From NCBI RefSeq assembly GCF_900458895.1, contig NZ_LR962863.1, positions 62,001 through 126,000 on the forward strand: a DNA stretch of 64,000 nt, given 5' to 3'. Numbering within the stretch: the first letter of the stretch is position 1; every line of letters begins with the position of its first letter. Origin of the DNA: Staphylococcus schleiferi (lineage in GTDB: Bacteria; Bacillota; Bacilli; Staphylococcales; Staphylococcaceae). The notes beneath the pieces are model-generated. The model did not search any database and was not told the origin of the DNA. It saw nothing but the letters and a program-made list of their open reading frames with translations. Shown here one piece after another: positions 47,188 through 55,725 of the stretch. Position numbers and translations under genes: made by a program.

Positions 47188-47730
47188 TTATATTAAATCA
47201 TAGACTTGTAATACTTTCGTAAGGATCGTTTCGATGTACGATTCGTTAAGTACATCTGGTTTAATTAGAATGTTAAAGTAAATGGGTGAGAAAATAAGAT
47301 CGATTAACATATCCTCATCTTCACTATGAATATGTGGTTCAATAATTGATTTTAAGATGGCACGCTTTTTCAAGAAATATTCTTCCATAAAGCGCGCTTT
47401 CGCATCTGTATCGTGATGACTGACTAAAATTTCAATTACAGCCGTGCCAATAGGTGTCTTATATATGTTCATCATTGTCACGAGAAAGCGATACAAATCA
47501 TCATATAAATTTAAATACGCTGGATGAAATGTTTCCGCACGTTCTAAAAATAAATCCATAATAATAAATGATTTGTCAGGCCAACGACGATAAATCGTTG
47601 CCTTGGAGACGCCTGTATTTTCTGCAATTTGATCGATTGTAATTTGATTTAAATTATAGTCGACGAGTAACCGTTCAATTTCTGCATAAATTTTTTGATT
47701 AACCGTGGGATCTTTGGGTCTTCCGGCCAT
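47188..47730 (-). CDS. TetR/AcrR-family repressor
   Basis: A 180-residue regulator with an N-terminal helix-turn-helix: ITIDQIAENTGVSKATIYRRWPDKSFI (about residues 35-61). The C-terminal helical ligand domain is of the type seen in multidrug and membrane-stress repressors. Its ATG, behind AAAGGAGG, lies 32 bases inside the end of the DUF3147 gene, so it is translated with the two membrane proteins. The perfect palindrome upstream of the operon is its likely operator, implying autorepression. Confidence 0.88.
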   Translation of the reverse strand: MAGRPKDPTVNQKIYAEIERLLVDYNLNQITIDQIAENTGVSKATIYRRWPDKSFIIMDLFLERAETFHPAYLNLYDDLYRFLVTMMNIYKTPIGTAVIEILVSHHDTDAKARFMEEYFLKKRAILKSIIEPHIHSEDEDMLIDLIFSPIYFNILIKPDVLNESYIETILTKVLQVYDLI

Positions 47731-48094
47731 AATGACCTCCTTTGCTTCTATGTCCTACCCATTCTACAATTTCTAATATTATCACTGCACTTATAAACCA
47801 CGCAACAAATCCTACTGCGATACTCACCAGCCAAAGATGTGTTACTTTTAACATTTCCCAAGTTACAACAATATCAACGAGCACACCTATCATACCAAAA
47901 ATTGCCCCCCGACTGACATGCGCTGCAACAATATCACCAAATTCCATTCCAGCCAAATACATAGATACGAGGAAAACAGCAGGGAAAGTAGCGAAAATAC
48001 CGCCAAACTCTTTCCAAGGTAAAACTTGAGAAACGATGTAACTTAATACGACTGTAAAGCCGCCTACGATAAATTTGATTAAAGCCGATTTCAC
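47699..48094 (-). CDS. DUF3147-type membrane protein
   Basis: Small membrane protein of 131 residues with four predicted helices; FIVGGFTVVLSYIVSQ and GGIFATFPAVFLVSMYLAG match the DUF3147 pattern. The basic C-terminus (HRSKGGHYGRKTQR) is probably cytoplasmic. GTG start behind AGGAG. It is paralogous to the product of the next gene upstream (48110-48472); the pair probably forms a hetero-oligomer. Function unknown; TetR linkage suggests efflux or membrane stress. Confidence 0.75.
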   Translation of the reverse strand: MKSALIKFIVGGFTVVLSYIVSQVLPWKEFGGIFATFPAVFLVSMYLAGMEFGDIVAAHVSRGAIFGMIGVLVDIVVTWEMLKVTHLWLVSIAVGFVAWFISAVIILEIVEWVGHRSKGGHYGRKTQRSHG

Positions 48095-48109
48095 TATTTT
48101 TCGCGCTCC

Positions 48110-48472
48110 TTATATGAGATGTTGTATACCGAATAATGCACAAGAGAGGACGAACCAACACACAACTGAAAAAGCAGCCCCTTTTTGAAAACCATGCTTA
48201 TGAATATAAAGGGCAGTGAGGCCGACTGTCACAATGCAAGACAAAATACCTAAAATTGCGCCAGAACTTAGATGAATCGACATTTGCACTAATGTATCAC
48301 CCTGATGGTCAATCGCTAGTGCAAAGATCGCAGCTAAGAAAACAGCCGGCATTGTCGCAATGACGCCGCCCATTTTTCCACCTGCTTTTCCAGCAATAAT
48401 AGAGGCTAATGCTACAGCAAAGCCACCAATTAAAAAGCGTAGTAGAATACTGGTCAAAGAAATCCCAAACAT
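48110..48472 (-). CDS. DUF3147-type membrane protein
   Basis: Four-helix membrane protein of 120 residues. LLRFLIGGFAVALASIIAG and GGVIATMPAVFLAAIFALA align with the paralogue encoded 16 bases downstream. AAGGAGG lies 9 bases before the ATG. It is first in a three-gene operon with the paralogue and the TetR repressor, starting just inside a 30-bp palindrome. Confidence 0.75.
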   Translation of the reverse strand: MFGISLTSILLRFLIGGFAVALASIIAGKAGGKMGGVIATMPAVFLAAIFALAIDHQGDTLVQMSIHLSSGAILGILSCIVTVGLTALYIHKHGFQKGAAFSVVCWFVLSCALFGIQHLI

Positions 48473-48496
48473 GAACGTGCGCCTCCTTAAGACACA

Positions 48497-48526
48497 ATTA
48501 TTAAACGAAACGTTTCGTTTAATAAT
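48497..48526. promoter_or_regulatory. Perfect 30-bp palindrome, likely TetR operator
   Basis: The core AAACGAAACGTTTCGTTT extends on both sides by TTATTA/TAATAA, giving 15-bp perfect arms. It lies 25 bases before the DUF3147/TetR operon start. Length and symmetry suit a TetR dimer or paired dimers. Confidence 0.8.
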
Positions 48527-48761
48527 ATAGTAACGCGCATCATTTCTAATGTAAAGGGATTAAGAGAAGTGACACGGAATAGGCATAATTAAGAGATGTT
48601 GCTGTTCGATAATAATAAACAGTAGAACAAAATTTATAGATTTACTATTTACATATTTGGTTTACTTTGATATTTTTGTAGTATACACTACATTAATTTA
48701 TTTGATGTAGTTTTTATTTCAAATAAAAGGGAAGCGATTTCATAAAAAGGGGGAGAAGGTT

Positions 48762-50144
48762 ATTAAGCAGAAATTAAAGATGCCAAATACATTTGTCATT
48801 TTATTTGGTCTATTACTTATTGTGTGGTTGCTAAGCTTTTTAATTCCATCAGGTGAGTTTGCTAGAAAAGGGGCAAAGAAAGAGGTCGTTGCTAATAGTT
48901 TTGAGTATATCAATCAAGTGAGACTTAATATTTTAGATTTATTCATGGCCATTCCTAAAGGGATGGTTGTCACAGCAGATTTGATATTTTTAGTTTTGAT
49001 AATGGGCGGTGCTGTTGCAGTTATTGAAAAACAGGGGACTTTCAATGCTGCAGTTTCAAAACTGGTTGATAAAACGGGTGGTAATAAGTATGTGCTCATT
49101 ATAACAATCAGCATATTATTTGGAATCATACACGGTTTTGGGGTAAGCGCTAATGCAGTTATCGCTTTTATTCCGCTAGGTATTATACTTGCACAAAAGT
49201 TAAAGCTTGACGCTATTGCAGGCGTTGCCATTGTTTATTTAGGTTACTATGTGGGGGCAGTAGCGCCAATATTTGATCCGATTGCTCTAGGGGTAGCACA
49301 GACAATCGCAAAGCTTCCTATTTTTTCTGGTGTGATGATGAGGGTCTATATTTTTATCACAATAATGATTGTAACATTGATCTATCTTTGTAGATATGTA
49401 AACAAAATTTCAAAGAATCCAGATGATAGTTTTATGGGAGAAGAAAAATTCTCAAGTGAAATTATGGCAAATGATGCTGAGAAAGAGATTCCTTTTAATT
49501 TAAAGCATCAATTAATTGTATTATGTTTCTTTCTCACTATCGGTCTTTTTGTATATGGTTCATTACAACGAGGATGGGGCATACAACAATTATCAGCACT
49601 TTTCCTTATTGACGGTATTTTGACTGCAATAATCGGAAGAATAAAGCCGAATGAATTTGTAAGTACGTTTATGGAGGGAGCCAAAAACATTTTATTTGGT
49701 GCTTTAGTGATTGGGTTTGCGCGTGGCGTAACTGTCATTATGGAAGACGGTAAATTCATTGATACGATTGTACATGCAGTCTTTGTTCCACTTAGTCATC
49801 TCTCGCCTATATTAGGTGCTGTTGCAATGTTTTTATTCAATTTGATTTTTAATTTAATTTTACCTTCTGGTAGCGGTCAAGCAGCCGTCGTTATGCCACT
49901 GATGACACCTCTTTCAGATGTCATTGATGTGACAAGGCAAACGGCAGTTATTGCATTTAAAATGGGAGATGGTATTACCAATATGATTACACCCGTCTCT
50001 GGAACACTCATGGCAGTACTCGCTGTTGGTGGTGTGCCATTTGGTAAGTGGTTTAAATTCGCGTTTCCACTAGTCATATATTGGTCAATTATTGCTATTA
50101 TATTTGTAGTGATTGCTGTAATGACAAATTATGGACCATTTTAA
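48762..50144 (+). CDS. YfcC-family carrier, probable ATT start
   Basis: Polytopic carrier paralogous to those at 39918 and 44400. MPNTFVILFGLLLIVWLLS is the first helix; then DLIFLVLIMGGAVAVIEKQG, FGIIHGFGVSANAVIAFIPLG and LPSGSGQAAVVMPLMTPLSD. The ATG at 48780 lies 24 bases after the only ribosome binding site (GGGGGAG, 48749-48755). In-frame ATT at 48762, 6 bases after it, adds a basic KQKLK start like the KFKLKMPGAF start of the paralogue, giving about 460 residues. It opens an operon with an aspartoacylase-like enzyme, an RpiR regulator and an M20 peptidase. Confidence 0.82.
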   Translation: MKQKLKMPNTFVILFGLLLIVWLLSFLIPSGEFARKGAKKEVVANSFEYINQVRLNILDLFMAIPKGMVVTADLIFLVLIMGGAVAVIEKQGTFNAAVSKLVDKTGGNKYVLIITISILFGIIHGFGVSANAVIAFIPLGIILAQKLKLDAIAGVAIVYLGYYVGAVAPIFDPIALGVAQTIAKLPIFSGVMMRVYIFITIMIVTLIYLCRYVNKISKNPDDSFMGEEKFSSEIMANDAEKEIPFNLKHQLIVLCFFLTIGLFVYGSLQRGWGIQQLSALFLIDGILTAIIGRIKPNEFVSTFMEGAKNILFGALVIGFARGVTVIMEDGKFIDTIVHAVFVPLSHLSPILGAVAMFLFNLIFNLILPSGSGQAAVVMPLMTPLSDVIDVTRQTAVIAFKMGDGITNMITPVSGTLMAVLAVGGVPFGKWFKFAFPLVIYWSIIAIIFVVIAVMTNYGPF

Positions 50145-50171
50145 TATTGAATTTGTAGAGGTGATGTTGGA

Positions 50172-51059
50172 GTGAAGGAAGTTACGTTTCAAGACCCTAG
50201 TTTATCTACTTATGATATATATACATTTGGCAATGATAATGAAGGGCCTCAAGTATTCATAACGGCTGGCATACATGGCGTTGAACAGACGGCGATTTAT
50301 GTTGCCTATCGATTAATAGAACTACTGCCAAAATATCAAGTAAAGGGCTCTATTAAAGTGATTCCTATTGTGAATAAACCAGCATATTTCAACAGAACAA
50401 GAAATTCTCCGTACGACAATTTAGACTTAAATCGTGTTTTTCCAGGTGATGAAAAAGGGACGCAAACGATGCAACTTGCACATTCTATTTGGCGGGAAAC
50501 TAGAAGTGCAGACTATATTATAGATTTACATTGCTGTGGACAGCACGGTTCGAATTACGTAATGAGTTTATATCAAAATTACGATGCGCAATATGAATTA
50601 GCACACCAATTAGGTATTCGACATGTCGTACGTTCTGGAGGGGCATCTGGCCAACTTTTTTTAGAAGCTTGTAAATACGGTCAGCAAGCAGCGCTATTAG
50701 AGTTAAAAGGTGGTCAACCTGATGGAATGATTGATCTTGAGACATCGGAATTTGCAATCAACCGTTTACTTCGTTTTTTATCTTTAGTAGATGCCATTGA
50801 AATAGAAAATATTAACAACGATATAGAAAATTGTGTCTTTCATGACAAAATAGAGACCATATGTGCAGATGAGCATGGCTTTTTCAATCCTAAATGTCAA
50901 TCAGGTCATCATTATTTAAAAGGTGAGGTTTTAGGAGAGCTCAATCAAAAACCAATTGTTGCCCAATATGATGGTTTAGTCACAGCGGTTAATTATCCAA
51001 GATATACATTCACAGGTGAGCGTATGATAAGATATGCGAAATTAAATAAAGAGAAATAA
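50172..51059 (+). CDS. Succinylglutamate desuccinylase/aspartoacylase-family enzyme
   Basis: M14-like zinc carboxypeptidase-fold deacylase of 295 residues. Zinc and substrate residues are visible in TAGIHGVEQTAI (His and Glu), NLDLNRVFPG and DLHCCGQHGSNY, with a possible catalytic Glu in LLELKGGQPDG. A small C-terminal beta domain follows. Family members remove succinyl, acetyl or other acyl groups from amino acids, or trim dipeptides. GTG start behind GAGGTGATG. Operon with carrier, regulator and M20 peptidase suggests it processes the imported compound. Confidence 0.82.
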   Translation: MKEVTFQDPSLSTYDIYTFGNDNEGPQVFITAGIHGVEQTAIYVAYRLIELLPKYQVKGSIKVIPIVNKPAYFNRTRNSPYDNLDLNRVFPGDEKGTQTMQLAHSIWRETRSADYIIDLHCCGQHGSNYVMSLYQNYDAQYELAHQLGIRHVVRSGGASGQLFLEACKYGQQAALLELKGGQPDGMIDLETSEFAINRLLRFLSLVDAIEIENINNDIENCVFHDKIETICADEHGFFNPKCQSGHHYLKGEVLGELNQKPIVAQYDGLVTAVNYPRYTFTGERMIRYAKLNKEK

Positions 51060-51071
51060 AGGTGACGATAC

Positions 51072-51890
51072 ATGACACAGTCAATTACGACAAGAATTGA
51101 GGAAAAATATAACACACTTTCAATAGGTAAACAGAAAGTTGCTAATTTCATATTGGATCATTTGAATGAGAGTTCGTATTTAACATTAATCCAAATGCAA
51201 GAAAAAATAGGAGTTAGTGAAGCAACGATTATTCGATTTGCATACACAATTGGTTATAGTGGCTATTCAGAAATGCAGTCTGCTATACGTGATAGTATAT
51301 TTCATTCAAAAGAAAATGATGATGTGGGCGTCAATTCATTTGAAAGCATTGAAAAAGATATTGAATTAATTAGAGAAAGCGCCCAAAAAATAAGTGTAGA
51401 AGTTTTAGATCAAATTGTAAGGTATCTCCATGATGCCCGAAATGTATATATTGTTGGACGAAATACATCTAAAGCTACTGCCGAATGGTTTAGTTATGTC
51501 CTTGGTATTTTTAAACCGAATGTCATGAGGGTGCAATCGGAAAACTTGAGTCGTTATCAGTTAGACATGTCTGAGAAAGATGTGCTTGTGACGATATCTT
51601 TTCCAAGGTATCATCGCGAAACTTTTAAATTTTTTGAATATGCAAAAAAGCAAGGACTGACAACTATCAGTGTTACAAATAATAGTTTGTCACCTTATTT
51701 TCGATCTTCAGATATCACAATACTTGCGAAAACTAATAGAGATATAAGTGGTTATAACGAAATTGCGCCAGTCATTAGTATTTTAAATTTAGTTTTTAAT
51801 CATTACAGAGATCAATATAGTGAAGAAGTTCGAAATCGCATTCAAAGATTAGAAGCACTCAATGACGAATCCGACAATTTAATTGAATAG
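51072..51890 (+). CDS. MurR/RpiR-family transcriptional regulator
   Basis: A 272-residue regulator: N-terminal helix-turn-helix (TLIQMQEKIGVSEATIIRFAYTIGYSG, about residues 36-62) and a C-terminal SIS domain (about residues 110-240, with VYIVGRNTSKATAEWF). SIS domains usually bind sugar phosphates, yet its neighbours are amino-acid-type enzymes, so the ligand may differ or be an amino sugar-peptide. It sits inside the operon it probably controls. Confidence 0.86.
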   Translation: MTQSITTRIEEKYNTLSIGKQKVANFILDHLNESSYLTLIQMQEKIGVSEATIIRFAYTIGYSGYSEMQSAIRDSIFHSKENDDVGVNSFESIEKDIELIRESAQKISVEVLDQIVRYLHDARNVYIVGRNTSKATAEWFSYVLGIFKPNVMRVQSENLSRYQLDMSEKDVLVTISFPRYHRETFKFFEYAKKQGLTTISVTNNSLSPYFRSSDITILAKTNRDISGYNEIAPVISILNLVFNHYRDQYSEEVRNRIQRLEALNDESDNLIE

Positions 51891-51898
51891 GAGGAAAA

Positions 51899-53029
51899 AT
51901 GATGGATGTGATTGAAACATATTTAACTAACCATGAACCAGACATCATCAATGATATAAAAACATTTGTGAAGTTAGAGTCACCAACACTGGATAAAACT
52001 GCAGTAGATGAAGCAGGTGCTTGGTTATGTCAAAAGATAGTTTCTTATTTAAATATAACTCCGGAAATAATTAAGCAAAAGAAAACGGGGAATCATATTC
52101 GCTTTTCATATGGAAAAGGTGAAGAACAAATTTTAATGAGTGGCCACTTTGACACGGTATGGGGAAAAGGAGAATTACCCTTGGTTGAAAAAGGTGACGT
52201 CTTATATGGCCCCGGTGTGATTGATATGAAGACCGGCGTGCTTCAAATATTATGGGCACTCAGAGCGTTGAAAGAAACTTCGACAAGTGTGAATAAAAAG
52301 ATAGTGGTATTTTTTAACGGAGACCATGAGGGTATAGCTTCTCCTACATCGAGAAGTTATATTGAAGAAGAAGCACGCAAAAGTGCCTATGGCCTTGTCG
52401 CAGAAGCGGCGACAGGAGAGTCAGGCGCATTGAAAACATTTCGAAAAGGAATCTATCGATATCAGATACATTTTAAAGGCAAAAGTTCACATGCAGGGAA
52501 TGATCATGAAAGTGGAGAAAGTGCTATCCAAGAAGCTGCTTATCAAATTATTGATTTAGAGAAGATGACACAATACGAGGAAGGAACAACAGTGAATGTA
52601 GGGAAGATTATAGGCGGAAGCGGTATTAATGTTCGCCCGGAAAGTGCAACCATCGAAGTTGACGTACGTGTCGTTAATCAACAAATGGGTGAAAAAGTTG
52701 ATGAACGTATCAAGCAAATTCGACCATACAATCCAAAAATAGATATAAAAATTGAGGGTGGCGAAGTCCGTCCTGTAATGATTAAAACAGAAAAAACGGA
52801 GGCTTTATTTCAAAAGACGAATGAATATGCGAGTTTATTAGGGTTTGAATTGAGTCAAGTTGCAGTTGGTGGTGGTAGTGACGGAAGTTTTATTGCTGCA
52901 CAAGGGACACCGACCATAGATGGCCTTGGCGGTGTAGGTGGCGGTCCACATGCTAGAGATGAACATATTAACAAGTCATTTATTGTGCCAAGAACTTGCT
53001 TATTAGCACTGTTAATGCAGAACTTGTGA
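51899..53029 (+). CDS. M20-family metallopeptidase (CPG2-like)
   Basis: Di-zinc peptidase of 376 residues resembling glutamate carboxypeptidase. Zinc sites: MSGHFDTVWGKGELP (His-Asp), YGPGVIDMKTG (bridging Asp), FNGDHEG, and a late GGGPHARDEH. The dimerisation domain starts FKGKSSHAGNDHESGESAIQEA. TAGGAGG precedes two adjacent ATG codons (51899, 51902). Last in the operon; a strong hairpin follows at 53119-53160. It would release an amino acid from a peptide-like substrate. Confidence 0.87.
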   Translation: MMDVIETYLTNHEPDIINDIKTFVKLESPTLDKTAVDEAGAWLCQKIVSYLNITPEIIKQKKTGNHIRFSYGKGEEQILMSGHFDTVWGKGELPLVEKGDVLYGPGVIDMKTGVLQILWALRALKETSTSVNKKIVVFFNGDHEGIASPTSRSYIEEEARKSAYGLVAEAATGESGALKTFRKGIYRYQIHFKGKSSHAGNDHESGESAIQEAAYQIIDLEKMTQYEEGTTVNVGKIIGGSGINVRPESATIEVDVRVVNQQMGEKVDERIKQIRPYNPKIDIKIEGGEVRPVMIKTEKTEALFQKTNEYASLLGFELSQVAVGGGSDGSFIAAQGTPTIDGLGGVGGGPHARDEHINKSFIVPRTCLLALLMQNL

Positions 53030-53118
53030 TAGTACCATCATCTTGATATGTAGTATTTGTGATATCGGCTTTCTGGTACACAATCAAAAATCTGCTGTTT
53101 GGTGAATAAATGTACATG

Positions 53119-53160
53119 AATAAAGCAGTCTGATGAGGTTTCTCATTAGACTGCTTTATA
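53119..53160. terminator. Hairpin between convergent genes
   Basis: ATAAAGCAGTCTGATGAG and CTCATTAGACTGCTTTAT form an 18-bp stem with one wobble and a 4-base loop, between the M20 gene and the PrsW-like gene; it can serve both. Confidence 0.8.
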
Positions 53161-53172
53161 ATGTTACCCAAA

Positions 53173-54351
53173 TTATTCCTGTGCTTGTGTCTGATGGGCT
53201 TCGTTCATTTTCATGGCTTCCATTTGAAGTTGGGTCACTTGGCTTAGACCGGCTTTCATTAAGATAAAAGTCAGTAACCAACCTAATGTTATGAGTAAGA
53301 TTGATTTAATGATACCGTCTTCTGCAATGGGCATGTCCCATACTGCATGTAAGGTTACAGCTGAACCAAAGAAAAAGAGGAAGCGTTTATCTGCGAGATG
53401 TGCCCAATTGAATTTTTGACTCCCTTTAGTAATGACAACGGCAGCGCCAACAATAGCGGTCCAAACGTTGTGGGAACCAATGCCTGTCCAAGCACGTAAC
53501 CAGATCACTTGCGTCATGACGTCAAATCCTTCAGGAATGAATCTAAAAATGTAACCTGCTGATTCAAATACTTCAAATCCTGTTCCAACAGCAGCACCAA
53601 TTAATAACCCGTTTAAGATTTTGTATGTATTCATGCGTTGAATGAAATATATCGTCACGATTGCTTTCCCCATCTCTTCGACAATCCCGATAAGGATGGC
53701 ACTAAAAATAGTGATATCATCAGAAACTGGCACAAATTCGTATAACGTTAAAGTGCTGATAAGTGACAATACGCCACCAATGAAAAAGATTTTAAAGACA
53801 ATGGCGATACTGATATTTTTAAATGCGTTAGATTCAAAAAAGAAAATTAATACAGGAAGAGGGACAGTAAGTGCACCGATAAAAATTAAACCACCTATGC
53901 CGTTAGGATTTCCAAAAAAAGCGACCATTATCCATAACAATGCAAAAACAGTGGCAAGGCCAAGAAATATTCTAGAGAATAGGAAAGGTTTCGCCCATTC
54001 TTTTGATACTTCATCGAGTTGTGGCGTTGTATATTCAGTACCCGCAATAAAGACTTCGTCCATTTCTTGCTTTATGTGGGGTTTGAATACTTCTGAGAAC
54101 ATATCAGCGAGGTTGATTTTTAAAACTTCATCATTTCCCGCAAGTTTACCGATAGAACGCGTTGTGTTATTAAATAAATTTTTGAATTCTTGTGTTAAGC
54201 TAATATTATCAATCGTTTTTTGTTCAATGGTTTCTGTATCTTGATGGTGTTGTTCTTTGGTATGCGATTGAGGTGCATCAAGTGGTTGTTCACTTTGTTG
54301 ACTTGCATCTTTTTGTTCGTGAACCTCTTGATTTTCAGGATGATCTTTCAA
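53173..54351 (-). CDS. PrsW-family intramembrane metalloprotease
   Basis: A 392-residue membrane protein with a polar, Gln/His/Glu-rich, probably disordered N-terminal tail (about 50 residues) and 8-9 membrane helices. PrsW motifs: GIVEEMGKAIV (catalytic Glu pair), GLLIGAAVGTGFEVFESAGY, SHNVWTAIVGAA and LHAVWDMP. Family members clip anti-sigma factors or other membrane proteins. No anti-sigma gene is adjacent, so the substrate is unknown. AAAGGAG lies just before the ATG. Confidence 0.85.
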   Translation of the reverse strand: MKDHPENQEVHEQKDASQQSEQPLDAPQSHTKEQHHQDTETIEQKTIDNISLTQEFKNLFNNTTRSIGKLAGNDEVLKINLADMFSEVFKPHIKQEMDEVFIAGTEYTTPQLDEVSKEWAKPFLFSRIFLGLATVFALLWIMVAFFGNPNGIGGLIFIGALTVPLPVLIFFFESNAFKNISIAIVFKIFFIGGVLSLISTLTLYEFVPVSDDITIFSAILIGIVEEMGKAIVTIYFIQRMNTYKILNGLLIGAAVGTGFEVFESAGYIFRFIPEGFDVMTQVIWLRAWTGIGSHNVWTAIVGAAVVITKGSQKFNWAHLADKRFLFFFGSAVTLHAVWDMPIAEDGIIKSILLITLGWLLTFILMKAGLSQVTQLQMEAMKMNEAHQTQAQE

Positions 54352-54560
54352 AAGTATCGACTCCTTTCAAATAAATTTATTATATCACAAGCATTATATG
54401 TGAAATTTAAAAGGGAGTCTATTAATAGATTATTAAATATGACAGTATTCAAAAAGAGATTTACTTTAATATCAAAATTTTAGAAATTATTAAAATCTAG
54501 GCAATCACGAGATGAGTGGTGCGTGTTATAGAATATATAGTGAGGATTGGGAGGGGTACA

Positions 54561-55034
54561 ATGGAAACGATATACTTAGCAGGAGGCTGTTTATGGGGCG
54601 TCCAAGCTTTTATTAAGACATTACCTGGCGTTGTAGCAACGGAAGCTGGGCGTGCAAATGGGACGACGCAAACACTTGATGGTCCGTACGATGGTTATGC
54701 GGAGTGCGTTAAGACGACATTTGATCCGGATCATGTCGATGTTCCGGAACTGATGGCCTATTTGTTTGAGGTGATTGATCCATATAGTGTCAATCATCAA
54801 GGTGAAGATAGGGGTCCCAAATATCGGACGGGTGTATACAGTGAAGAGGCCAAGCATTTAGAGTGTGCACGTCAATTTATTGCACGCCGACCAGACCAAG
54901 CACGTATTGCGGTAGAGGTCAAACCGCTATCCAACTATATTGCCAGTGCTGAGATTCATCAAGATCATTTAGATAAATTTCCACATGATTATTGTCATAT
55001 TCCACAACATTTAATGAAAAAATATCAAAATTGA
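54561..55034 (+). CDS. msrA: Peptide methionine-S-sulfoxide reductase MsrA, GCLWG variant
   Basis: Repairs oxidised methionine. The 157-residue product starts at ATG 54561 behind GGGAGGGG; the longer frame to 54516 lacks a site. The catalytic Cys motif is GGCLWGVQ instead of the usual GCFWG. Other family positions persist in modified form: YDGYAECVKTTFDP, DPYSVNHQGEDRGPKYRTGVY and AEIHQDHLDKFP. It belongs to a shorter, diverged MsrA group. Activity is likely but substrate preference may differ. Confidence 0.82.
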   Translation: METIYLAGGCLWGVQAFIKTLPGVVATEAGRANGTTQTLDGPYDGYAECVKTTFDPDHVDVPELMAYLFEVIDPYSVNHQGEDRGPKYRTGVYSEEAKHLECARQFIARRPDQARIAVEVKPLSNYIASAEIHQDHLDKFPHDYCHIPQHLMKKYQN

Positions 55035-55122
55035 AGTGTTGAAACGAGATGAAGGGATGGATGTCATGTTGACTTTGTAAAGAGACGAAATGCATGTCTT
55101 AAAATCGATGTTAAAGTCATCA

Positions 55123-55725
55123 TTATACCCATCCTTTATCATGTGCTTTTTTCCAAGCATCGAAGCGGTTATCAGCTTCCAATTTATCAATAATTGTCGA
55201 TGTGTAATTCCGAATGGTACCATCAGATAAATATAAAGTTTCGGCAATTTCACGGCTTGAAAGCCCTTTACCAATTTCTTTGAGCACAGATTGTTCTTTT
55301 TCTGTCAGTGGATTGCGTTCCGAAAAGATGGTTGTCATCAATGCTTCACTATATTCTTTTTGACCTGACATAACGTTATCAATCGTATGGATGAGTTCAT
55401 CGATTGACCGTTCTTTTAATACATAAGCATCAACGTCATAAGCGACGGCTTTTTCGAAATAACCCGGCCGTTTAAATGTCGTCACGATAATGACTTTAAT
55501 AGGGATGTTTTTTTTCCGAACTTGTTGTAAGACTTCTAAGCCTGTTAATTCTGGCATCTCAACATCTAAAATAAGAACATCAGCCTCTGTTTCTTGCGCT
55601 GCTTTGAGTGCGCTTTTACCATCTCCAACATCTGCAATGACATGAATGTGTTCATGCATTTCGATGAGTTGAACCATGGCTTGTCTTAACATTGTTTGAT
55701 CTTCAGCGATGATCACATGAATCAT
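55123..55725 (-). CDS. NarL/LuxR-family response regulator
   Basis: A 200-residue regulator. Receiver domain with IIAEDQTM, phospho-acceptor Asp in VLILDVEMPELTG (about residue 53) and YVLKERS. The C-terminal LuxR helix-turn-helix is GLSSREIAETLYLSDGTIRNYTS. Its start overlaps the kinase gene by 4 bases, so it forms one unit with the kinase and ABC exporter, in the same order as yvfRSTU of Bacillus subtilis. Confidence 0.88.
   Translation of the reverse strand: MIHVIIAEDQTMLRQAMVQLIEMHEHIHVIADVGDGKSALKAAQETEADVLILDVEMPELTGLEVLQQVRKKNIPIKVIIVTTFKRPGYFEKAVAYDVDAYVLKERSIDELIHTIDNVMSGQKEYSEALMTTIFSERNPLTEKEQSVLKEIGKGLSSREIAETLYLSDGTIRNYTSTIIDKLEADNRFDAWKKAHDKGWV

Noticed and set aside
53642..54244. 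200-codon plus-strand frame opposite the PrsW-like gene
   Set aside because: The opposite strand encodes a clear PrsW protein with all motifs; the frame is Lys/Ser/Ile-rich and has no ribosome binding site.
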